A DNA stretch of 64,000 bases from Hydractinia symbiolongicarpus (taxonomy: Eukaryota > Cnidaria > Hydrozoa > Anthoathecata > Hydractiniidae). The stretch is from assembly GCF_029227915.1 (NCBI RefSeq), contig NC_079877.1, positions 1,860,001 through 1,924,000 of the forward strand, read 5' to 3'. The notes beneath the pieces were generated by a model, which saw only the letters and a list, made by a program, of their open reading frames with translations, made no database searches and was not told where the DNA came from. Below, one piece after another: positions 12,799 to 20,628 of this stretch. Within the stretch, counting starts at the first letter, position 1. Every line of letters begins with the position of its first letter. The position numbers were made by a program, and so were the translations under genes.

Positions 12799-14010
12799 GG
12801 TCTGCATTTTATGTTTGAAACATTCGTAGGGCAACGCGCAATATTCTGCTGTTAAATTCCGGTCTGTGAAATTACTATGGCTAACGCAAAATATTCAAAA
12901 CAAGCTGCCAACGGATGAAAGTGGTATTATTTATTTTGCTGGGAAAGGCGAAATGGATGTATCACTGTGTTAACCCATTCTTTTCTTTTTTCTTTTCTTT
13001 TAACAGTAAATGCCTCCGGACTTTTGTGATGCCAGATAGATGCTTTTATAAAGTATCTCCTAGGGATTGGTTAGCTGTGACTAGCAAAAGAAAGCAGTGC
13101 AGTATAGCTAGCTTGAGGACAAGGGTGGTAGATAGCTGTGCATATTTTACATGGCTAGCCTTGGAAACCAAAACTAGCTATAGATACATTGCCTCATATC
13201 TATACTAAATGCTGTTTACAAGTAATAGTTGGGCTGTAAATTTATATTTGGGAGGGCTCATCTTTCCTAGCTAGCTATTATACACAGTAAGCTATTAAAT
13301 TTGAGATCAAATTTGGAAATTGTCATAACACCTAGCTATAGCTTGCTAGCTATATATATCTTTAGCTACCTTTTTTCAGGTATGATAATAAGTATATACA
13401 GCTAATTTTAAAACCAGCCTAAACATATTTAAAAACATATAATAGAATATAATAACTTTATATTTATTTGTTTAAACCATATATATATATATATAAAAAG
13501 TTTAAAGTGAGAGAAGTGCATTGCTGCTTTCTGTTTTTATATCAAAATTTTCATCACTTTGACATTGCAGAATTTTTTATAGCAGTCTATATATTTTTTC
13601 AGGTTGTTCTTCGTTTGTTTCGCGTGTGCAAAGATGACGAACCTAACAACGAAGTGTTCGGTGCATTGGTTTTAAATCATTTGATAGTTTTATCATGTGG
13701 ATGTTGTCTATGGTAATGGTTCTACAGTGTTGGTCTCCAAGCACATGTGAATTTGTAGATACGTAACATTTATTGTCACTAGGTAAGTTAAGTCAAAAAT
13801 TGTTTGTGATAAAATCAGCAATGCACTTTGATCATAAAATAACAGTTTTAATCATTATAATATAAATATTATAGTTTAAAAACTAATGGTAAAAGGATTA
13901 TATATATAGCTACTACTAAATCATACTGTGAAAGAGAAAAAGATTTCAGGAACTTGAGGTTATATATTAAAGGTTTCTGTCATGTGAATTGAATTGATCT
14001 GGGTACGTAC
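12799..14010. other. Non-coding left arm of the transposon, AT-rich, with a TAGCTAGCTA-word cluster
   Basis: I see no gene here. The two open frames of 97 and 82 codons (12915-13208 and 13468-13716, plus strand) have no recognisable domain, and their composition is that of the surrounding AT-rich DNA. The notable content is a dense set of CTAGCTA/AGCTAT words from about 13060 to 13370 and a short (TA)n run near 13481-13493. It lies downstream of the minus-strand gene, so it is 3' flank or 3' UTR. Confidence 0.7.
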
Positions 14011-14016
14011 TTTATT
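14011..14016 (-). terminator. Polyadenylation signal AATAAA for the transposase gene
   Basis: TTTATT on the plus strand reads AATAAA on the minus strand, 124 bp past the stop codon at 14140. It is the first canonical AATAAA I find downstream of the gene. Cleavage site not determined. Confidence 0.55.
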
Positions 14017-14139
14017 CAGGAAAGCTTTCGTAAAATTTGTGAACGTTTCTCTTATTTTTCCAAATAAGGTTACAAAATTTCAGCTGTGGAAATTTGAAGC
14101 AAGTTTATAAATGTACCTGTATATCCTGTTACCATATTA

Positions 14140-15755
14140 TTAAATATTAAATTCTGTTCTAAGAGCACGAATACATTTCAATTTACGAAGAATTAGTTTA
14201 TATTCACTACTCAATGGTGAATTTTCATCCGGTTTCACAGAAAGAGTGTTTGAATCTTGCAATACATGTTTTTCTATTTGTGTCAAGTTTTTGTTAAGTT
14301 TATCATATTTATTGAGAAGCTTAACTTCAATTTTGGCTTTCACTTTTAAATACTGTTGCTTTGAACAATCTGTGGGTTTTGACTTGCATATCTTTCTTTG
14401 CTTGTCATATTCTTTTACATCATCTGTCACACCTAATACCTCAGCAATAAGTTTTGATGAAGAGGAAAGTGCATTTCTCTGTTTGTATTTATTGACCATT
14501 GGTGTGCTGGATGACAATGGGGGTGCATATGATTGGCATATGCTAACAGGTTTAATGTGTATAATTTCCTCATTGGACATGTCATGACACTGTTGTTGTG
14601 AACTAGATGATTCTTTACTATATATTTGTTCCATTGTGGTTTCATTGAAACTATTTTCCTCTTGTAGTATGTGATCTACTTTGTCATCTTTCGGATTGAG
14701 GGGTGTATGCAAGGATGGTATTGCAGAAACTGTTTCATTCATTAGAATGTTATAATCACTAATTTCATCTGATGCAATATTTCTTTTCTGTGTTTCTAAC
14801 TTTTCTTTGAAATATGATAATGTTTTTAAAAATTTAATCTCAACTTTACCATAGTTATCTTCTATTTTTATTTTCTGAGCTGGGATAAGAACATCAGCTT
14901 TTGGCAGACATATATTTTCCCAACAATTTTGGACATATTTTTTCTCATCTGCAATGCTGTAGCTCCTAAAGTGATGTACCAACTTTTCGCTTAAGATATT
15001 TTCGTAGAATTCAACACCATTATCTTTTTCTTTCCACGGAACCTTTTCCAATACCAAGAAATCCCCTATGCGTTCCAGGTGAGCCTGATATTCATATGGG
15101 TGTTTTTCAATAAATGCAAAAGAAAAAAAAGTTGAATTTATCTCAAGCTTAGAATTCTTCAGCAATGATTCAATTTCTCCATCATCATTAGATACTGTAT
15201 CATAAGGATTTAAAGTAGCATCTTTCACTTGGAATCTAAGCATGCTGTTTAAAATGACATGATCTGGATGGTGGTTAGTTGTAGATGATGAAACCTGCTT
15301 GAAAAAGTTAAATGTTCTTTCTTCTTGCTCGGTGTTGGAGGAACGTCCTGATATAATTCTGTACTGGTCACCAGCATGACAAACAATGGCGTGGTAGTAT
15401 TTTCCGAACATTTTTCGGTTGCTCAACTTCAACTTTTTTCCCCCAAAAAAGTTGTTTAATGCTATTGCATGTCTGAAAATAATATTATTCATATGAAGTA
15501 CCGTACTACTTGTTCTCTTTTCTTCTTTTGCATATAATAGTCGTTGTATCTCACACAACGTAATAAGGATTTCGTAAACTTGGGGTGAAATTTTGTTCTT
15601 AAGCAAAATACACAATTTTACTAATGCGATTCTGTAGTCACATCCTCTTTTAGTATCTTTTCCATCAAATGTTGAAGTCAAGTACTGCTCAAACATTTGC
15701 CTTTCTTCTTTATTCAAGTGTATCGGAAGTTCTGCAAATATGTTCTTTAAATGTC
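14140..15755 (-). CDS. Transposase exon 9 (C-terminal, 538 codons)
   Basis: The acceptor is CATACAG before GGACATTTAAAG. The exon completes the EPLHDITG-HLKNIFAELP block begun in exon 8 and runs to TAA at 14140. Residues near 835-895 contain GKYYHAIVCHAGDQY, SGRSSNTEQEERTFNFF and TTNHHPDHVILNSMLRFQ, which look like a conserved core with a candidate catalytic glutamate in NTEQEER. The last ~200 residues are polar, rich in Ser, Gln, Lys and Glu, and probably disordered. The ORF is uninterrupted. Confidence 0.8.
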
Positions 15756-15931
15756 CTGTATGAAAGAAATGTTAAATACAATATGAATATGTATTCCAAA
15801 ATAAATTCTGTATTCTATGGTATATATATATAGCTGGTTATACAACTTAATTGGGAATTTCTTGACTTCAGCCTTCTAACTCTGTGGCTAAAAATACAAA
15901 AGAGCAAGAAAATAGAATATTTTTGACCAAC

Positions 15932-16095
15932 CTGTAATGTCATGTAGTGGCTCACAGGGAAGGATTTCATATTGTTCAAGGTTAAGATCTTCTAGACTTG
16001 AAAGAGGAGAATTGAACATGAGTGCTTGTAATCGCTGTATTCCATGCATTTCTTTAGCTAACAATTCTTCAAGTTTTTCTTTGTTGTCAAGGTGA
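15932..16095 (-). CDS. Transposase exon 8 (MHGIQR..EPLHDI block)
   Basis: This exon is too short for an ordinary ORF scan. It is bounded by acceptor TTTTTAG and donor ACAG/GTTGGT. It encodes KLEELLAKEMHGIQRLQAL, then SLEDLNLEQYEILPCEPLHD, and ends in phase 1. The reading frame joins exon 7 (phase 2) and exon 9 without a break. By analogy with large cut-and-paste transposases whose second catalytic Asp lies next to a His, the Asp of EPLHDI is a candidate catalytic residue; this is inference. Confidence 0.82.
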
Positions 16096-16174
16096 CTAAA
16101 AACACAATAAAGTAAATATATAAAATGTTATACATAATCATCAATAAATCCATTGGCCAGCATTAAATTTTTAC

Positions 16175-16397
16175 CTGAATTTGACTCTTCTCTCATGCAA
16201 CTCTTGTGCAATGACATCTTTCTGTAAATTATTATATATTTTCATCTTTCTTCCTTTTGTTGCACTTTGACTGTGTATACTTTGCATAATTTTTGTGCAC
16301 CTTTCATCAATTGTTATGTGAGGCAGGTTCAGTGCATATGTAAGATCATTGCTGCGATTTGCTGTTAGAGGACAACACCAACAGAAGTAACCTCCAC
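16175..16397 (-). CDS. Transposase exon 7 (CWCC cluster)
   Basis: It is bounded by acceptor GTTTTAG and donor TTCAG/GTAAAA. It begins GGGYFCWCCPLTANRSNDL, directly after GDGPASQFEAGQQK of exon 6, so a cysteine cluster (possible zinc ligands) follows the acidic GDGP block by about 20 residues. It continues with ITIDERCTKIMQS and ends ELHERRVKF. Confidence 0.82.
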
Positions 16398-16681
16398 CTA
16401 AAACAATGAATTCTCCAAACATCACATTTATGAGTTATGAATGTTTTTGCGATTCAATAGTTTGAAAAATTTGGGAACATATTTTTATTTTTGAAGATTT
16501 TAATTTTACGATTAGGCGCCAAATTCTTAAAAATAAATTCCCCCAAAATATGTTGCGCAATAATTTCTTCCCGCAAAAATTTCTTTCCCTAAAGATATAT
16601 AATATAAATATTCAATTTTATTTTGTATATGTTAGTGCTTTGTAGCTATGGACAAAAATACCTGTAATTATATCATTATAC

Positions 16682-16906
16682 CTTTTTGTTGACCTGCTTC
16701 AAATTGTGACGCTGGACCATCACCTTTAAAAAATCTCATTACATCTGTTATGTTGATGCCATTTTCAGTGGTTACTGGAGTTTTGAGATCTAGTACATCC
16801 TCCATTCGTGTGTCACAATAAAGTATTTGCTGATCATTTGATGGACAGCGTGCCAGCAAATAGAGCTCTGGTTTCTCAACCATTGTCTGAACACTGCACT
16901 TCACTC
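16682..16906 (-). CDS. Transposase exon 6 (GDGPA block)
   Basis: Bounded by acceptor TACAAG and donor AAAAAG/GTATAA. It encodes VEKPELYLLARCPSNDQQIL followed by DVMRFFKGDGPASQFEAG. The Asp of GDGP is a candidate first catalytic acid of an RNase H-like fold (inferred). Both junctions are phase 1 and the frame is intact. Confidence 0.82.
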
Positions 16907-17095
16907 CTTGTAAAAAAAATAGAATTATGCACTAATTTCTGCAAATTTTGTGAATAACGAGTTTCTCAATAATTTTTGCGTGGACTATATAATTTTCGAG
17001 AAATTGATAAAAACTCACGTAATTCGCAAAAATTTCCTTATTAAGGAATATAATTCACAAAAATAAAGTATAAAAGTTGTTAGTATTATATATAC

Positions 17096-17425
17096 CATAT
17101 TTTTTTTCATATTGATCATCATTCAGATGTATCGCTTGATCATATAGGCATGTAACCATCATTAACAAATGTCCATGGTTTGATATGGTAGATCCATCAT
17201 GCCAGAATATGAAGTGTCGTGTCCTCTCAAGTTTCATCAACCTTTCTTTAAGGATATCAATGTCAAGATTTTCATCATCTGGTTTCAATTCACTCATATT
17301 TTTCAATTGTGTCACAACATCCTCTTTACTCATGTGTTCATATTCTACATCACATTTGAATTTTGTGTATTGTTTGTGTTTTCGCAGAACTGATTCTCTT
17401 ATCTGTTTGAGAGGTTCTTTTCGAC
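17096..17425 (-). CDS. Transposase exon 5 (WHDGST block)
   Basis: Bounded by acceptor TTTTAAG and donor AATATG/GTATAT. It begins RKEPLKQIRESVLRKHKQY, continues with a charged, possibly coiled stretch, and contains RTRHFIFWHDGSTISNHGH followed by LLMMVTCLYDQAIHLND. The WHDGST-NHGH patch is one of the most distinctive motifs of the protein and would be a good search seed. Confidence 0.82.
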
Positions 17426-17548
17426 CTTAAAATGCAGTTATATATTTTAATAACCATGTTATATTAAGGTATATATGTTAAAATCAAAAACAAAAAAAAA
17501 GGAAATATATATACTGTAATTGTGATTAACAAGAAATACTGTAATAAC

Positions 17549-17698
17549 CTTGAACAGTTGTAGTAGTTTCTTCAACTTTTCCATTGATGATACGTAATTT
17601 TTCAAATGTCTGCGGTACAATCAGTTTGCCAATTGAATAAGTGCCATCATTGATTTTCTGTTTAAGACGTTTTATAACTTCTGAATTTGTTTCTTCAA
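17549..17698 (-). CDS. Transposase exon 4
   Basis: The donor is GTTCAAG/GTTATT. Two acceptors are possible. The one at 17698 (ATGCCAG before TTGAAG) keeps frame with exon 3. The better-looking one at 17726 (TATATAG before GTTGGA) opens VGRLGISMPVEE but does not match the phase of exon 3. The shared product is NSEVIKRLKQKINDGTYSIG and so on to VEETTTTVQG. Confidence 0.65.
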
Positions 17699-17846
17699 CT
17701 GGCATTGAAATACCCAAACGTCCAACCTATATAATCAGTTTTAATAATAATTACTGCAAAAAAAGCATGTCATGAAATTAGGAAAAGGCACTATAAGTAA
17801 CTTTGTACAGCATAAAGTGAGTGCCAATAAAATTCAGTATACCCAC

Positions 17847-18246
17847 CTTCTTTTTCTTCTTCTAATTCTCTCAGATTTTGTAATAGAGTTTCCCCATACT
17901 GACTGAAGTGATTCGAAATCACAGTTTTCGTTTTTAGAAGCTCTTTAAGCACTTGACCACAATTGTTGGGTCTATGACCATCTTTATGTAGCAGATTATA
18001 TCTACGGGCCAAGTCTGTAAAATTTATTCTTGATCCATTAGGTAATTTCTTGATCTCTTTTAAACAATCCTCTTCATCCCAAACATAGTTTACTAAATTC
18101 CCAACATTATCTAATTTTCTTTTTGAACCAGTCGCGATTAACTTTTTTCATTTTCTAATCTGTTATGTGTGGTTGCAAAATCTTCAAAACTTTGTGACAG
18201 ACGGAGTTCTTGTCTTTTGCGTAAGGAAATCCCAGTTCCAAATACC
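17847..18246 (-). CDS. Transposase exon 3, carrying a probable 1-nt deletion
   Basis: Acceptor TTCAG/GG near 18247, donor GAAG/GTGGGT at 17847-17845. The first part reads VFGTGISLRKRQELRLSQSF and DFATTHNRLENEK, then hits a stop in the incoming frame. One base away, at an A6 run (plus-strand T run 18143-18148), the frame continues as LIATGSKRKLDNVGNLVNYV, WDEEDCLKEIKKLPNGSRIN and LARRYNLLHKDG..NNCGQVLKELL. A single lost A explains the break. It could be decay of this copy or an assembly error. Confidence 0.7.
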
Positions 18247-18546
18247 CTGAATTATATTTTACGTATATTAACCAATCGAAGTCTATAGTGTGACTTTTTT
18301 TTGTAAGAACCAACTATATAAGAACATATTCCTTCGAACTTTAGAACTTTTTAGGAACATTTAATAAGGCTTTGTCAATACCAAAAAGTACTGAAATGCT
18401 CCTTTAAACTTCAAAATAACAGGAAAATTAAGAACATTTTGAGGCTTCAAATTAAAAAGTTAAGAGCATTGAAGTTGAGTGTTCTTAAAATATAAATATT
18501 TTTGAATGTATAAATGCTTTTGATATAAATATAATATATTATTTAC

Positions 18547-18926
18547 CTTTCCACTGATGTTTCTTTCCATTGGTCTTCAATCTTCCTTTTTACAGAGTTT
18601 GCAATTTTTCGTGTGGCATTGAAATCATTCTTATCAACACTTATAGTACGTAGAGCTCTTGTAAAGGTAATGCCAATTTCGCTTTTAAATTGTTTATTTA
18701 AATTTTGAACTGTTTGATTTGTTATATCTCGCAATATATTTTCTTTGCCAGTGATAAATCCAGCCTTTTTTGCTTCCTTTTGCCCCTTTAGATTGTATTC
18801 ATCAACTGGAAGTCGAAACAATATGTCTTTATATTGCTGTAGTTCTTTACATCTGGCACACTTCGTTAGTTGATGTTTACGTTTTTCCTCCCTTGCAAGC
18901 GCCTTCCATTTTTCTTCTGAAAATTG
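18547..18926 (-). CDS. Transposase exon 2
   Basis: Bounded by acceptor TTATAG before CAATTTTC and donor GGAAAG/GTAAAT. It reads FSEEKWKALAREEKRKHQLT, then KCARCKELQQYKD (a CxxC pair) and PVDEYNLKGQKEAKKAGF. The charged remainder is likely helical. It joins exon 1 in phase 0. Confidence 0.75.
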
Positions 18927-19586
18927 CTATAAGAAATTTAAATAAAATAAATTTTCACTATCACAACATACACGTTTTTAAACATTTGAGGCTGAAATTG
19001 GGCTTTAAAATTAGGGACTCTGTTGTATCATGGATATTAAAAGAAGTGTGTATGTAAAAGTTTCTTTATGTTGAAGATTTGCTTACCCAACTAAAGTTTC
19101 ATAAATTTTAACCTTTCTGAGCTTAAGGTTTCTTATAGTTTCATACTGCTTATTGCAATCGTTTAATCTTATATAGGTGGCCATCACCTACATTAGTATT
19201 TATACTATCTGATGGTCTCCCCGTAGGTATTTATTTAATGTAAAATATACAGTTATCTCACACGAAATAAATACTACTACTACTACTTATGTAGACTGGT
19301 TTCTTTTAAAAAAAACTGGTGACTAATTGGGTGATATACAAAATTCTAGGGTCTCCCCTGTGTTGTATCATGGAGGTATAAAAGATATGTCTATATAAAA
19401 GTTTCTTTATGTTGGAAATTTTCTCAGCCTGCTTAAATTTCCTAAAAGAATCCTTAAAAAATGGTTTCCTATAAAAAAAAAACTGGTGTCTAAGTAGGTG
19501 ATACAAAATTTTAGGATCAACTACTGAGCTATAAGAAATAAAAAGAACAATTTTTGAAAGAAAAAAAAATATGATAATTTCCCCAC
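18927..19586. other. Intron 1 with direct repeats and a (TAC)n tail
   Basis: The intron contains two imperfect direct-repeat pairs: TTGTATCATGGA plus AAAAGTTTCTTTATGTTG at about 19020-19070 and 19362-19410, and AAACTGGTG(A/T)CTAA plus GTGATA near 19310 and 19482. Between them is a segment ending in AATAAATACTACTACTACTAC (to about 19287) that resembles the microsatellite tail of a LINE or SINE copy. No coding sequence is evident. Confidence 0.55.
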
Positions 19587-19871
19587 CTCAAAGCATTCGT
19601 ACTTCAGTTTCGATTGTCTCTTTGAAAGTTTTTGAAAGTAGTCTTTAATGCCTTTAAAACTCCTACTTATAAATTGATCATAAGATACTTCGAAGTTCAT
19701 ACAACAATCAGTAAAATACTCATTGTAAACCTCGTAACGTTTTTTCAAGAGGCGGGATGAAAATTCTTTAGAGTTTTCACCTTTATTTTTACTGAGTTTG
19801 AAGTTATTAGTGTATATTTTATAAACTAAACATTTTGCAAAGCCACAGGACAGAGGGTTCAGAACAGACAT
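19587..19871 (-). CDS. Transposase exon 1 with the presumed start codon
   Basis: ATG at 19871 opens MSVLNPLSCGFAKCLVYKIY and the frame runs to the donor TTTGAG/GTGGGG. The frame stays open 13 codons further upstream to 19910, but this is the first ATG. Two CCAAT boxes lie 71 and 140 bp upstream, consistent with a 5' end here. I recognise no domain in this part. Confidence 0.65.
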
Positions 19872-19941
19872 CGTTTTGAAACAACTTCGATTTTCCCGCT
19901 GTTTAAGCACTTTGCCAATGTTTACATTTTAGCCGTTTCTG

Positions 19942-20015
19942 ATTGGCTCCGCGAAAACACATTATGCAGCTGCCATATTTTTTTGATTTCATTGTTGTTT
20001 TCAGCTTTTGATTGG
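19942..20015 (-). promoter_or_regulatory. Two CCAAT boxes upstream of the transposase gene
   Basis: ATTGG on the plus strand at 19942-19946 (within GATTGGCTCCG) and 20011-20015 (within TTGATTGGCTGG) reads CCAAT on the minus strand, each with the favourable AGCCAATCA context. They lie about 71 and 140 bp upstream of the ATG at 19871, typical positions for NF-Y sites in a TATA-less promoter. No clear TATA box was seen. Confidence 0.5.
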
Positions 20016-20029
20016 CTGGCAATTTACAA

Positions 20030-20604
20030 TTATTAGACACCGCGGCTTTCTGAACTTGCGGACCAGCTTCAGCAGTTTTTAGCTGAAACTTTGTAATATG
20101 ATTAAGAAAAGGGTTTGGGGCAACATGCATGCACTAGATACGTATATATAATTATTGTTCGTAATAAGCCATAGGATGAATGCTACAAACTATGTCTTCC
20201 TTAATGTAGTATCTGGCCTATAAACCATGTTATCCAAACAAAACCTTAGGTCAGAGAAACTTTTGAGGTGGTTTTTAGGACATTACGTTGAACTAAAGCT
20301 CTCTTGGATGTTAAGGGAAACGTGATTTTGAGAGTTATATTGATACAGTTCTTATAAGCCAAAATTCGCGTTTTAGTAACATGCCATTGTGCTGCCCCAT
20401 CTGATTTTCTATGAAAACCGTGTCTTGATCAAAGGCTTGTTACGCCCGAACAGCTACGTGGGAGCCATTATGTTTGCAACCATTGAAAAGAGCATAAAAT
20501 TTGCAGACCAGCGGTGGGTCACTTTTTATCAGACTATGGAAAACAACTGAGAAATAGCTCATCAAAGTTACGCTTTTTTACTTTACGAAAAGTGATGATT
20601 TCTG
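20030..20604. other. Right arm of the transposon, 5' flank of the gene
   Basis: No convincing gene. A 75-codon minus-strand frame (19903-20130) is out of frame with exon 1 and has no known domain. The sequence is mixed composition and includes a short GTATATATAATTATTG stretch near 20140. It probably holds the distal promoter and the subterminal region that a transposase would bind. Confidence 0.5.
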
Positions 20605-20628
20605 GACTCGCACCTTAATATCATCGAG
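20605..20628 (-). repeat. Right terminal inverted repeat
   Basis: This 24-bp end reads GACTCGCACCTTAATATC and then ATCGAG, the inverse complement of 12775-12798 with one mismatch. TA at 20629-20630 is the second copy of the target duplication, after which the satellite resumes in register with GTTTGCGCTGAA. Confidence 0.92.

Larger units (their letters stand above)
14140..19871 (-). pseudogene. Putative DDE-type transposase gene, nine exons, one probable frameshift
   Basis: Minus-strand exons: 19871-19587, 18926-18547, 18246-17847, 17698-17549, 17425-17096, 16906-16682, 16397-16175, 16095-15932, 15755-14140. Every intron is GT..AG and the phases join (the exon 3/4 junction needs the acceptor at 17698). 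Start chosen: ATG at 19871, before MSVLNPLSCGF. With one base allowed for in exon 3 the product is about 1257 residues. Conserved blocks in order: LARRYNLL..NNCGQVLKELL (exon 3), WHDGSTISNHGH (about residue 480), FFKGDGPASQFEAG (about 578), CWCC (about 597-600), MHGIQR and EPLHDI (about 683 and 717), NTEQEER (about 862-865), then a low-complexity tail. I infer D578, D717 and E862/E864/E865 as candidate catalytic acids. I recall similar anonymous proteins being repeated in cnidarian genomes, which is memory, not a search. It is the only gene between the TIRs, which supports a transposase role. Confidence 0.72.
12775..20628 (-). mobile_element. DNA transposon, 7854 bp, 24-bp TIRs, TA target duplication
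   Basis: Seen directly: the satellite is interrupted at GGTTA/GTTCGCG. The left end starts CTCGATGATATTAAGG; the right end is its inverse complement, 23 of 24 bases matching (mismatch at TIR position 17). TA sits on both outer sides (12773-12774 and 20629-20630), and neighbouring monomers give the empty site with a single TA. Inside are one nine-exon minus-strand gene and AT-rich flanks with no other convincing gene. TA duplication with short TIRs is usual for Tc1/mariner, but the gene is not mariner-like and the element is far larger. Gene length and conserved blocks look closer in style to large CMC/KDZ-type transposases. The superfamily is unresolved. Near-identical TIRs suggest a fairly young element; the frameshift in exon 3 suggests this copy may be dead. 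Confidence 0.9.

Noticed and set aside
12915-13716. Two plus-strand frames (97 and 82 codons) in the left arm of the transposon
   Set aside because: No domain, biased AT-rich composition, no splice logic linking them.
14246-14645. Frames overlapping transposase exon 9 on either strand
   Set aside because: They lie inside a 538-codon exon that joins conserved upstream exons in phase, so they are shadows.
19903-20130. 75-codon minus-strand frame upstream of exon 1
   Set aside because: Out of frame with exon 1, no recognisable domain, and it overlaps the CCAAT-box region.
12775-20628. Assigning the transposon to Tc1/mariner because of the TA duplication
   Set aside because: The gene lacks mariner-type organisation and is several times too long; TA alone is not decisive.
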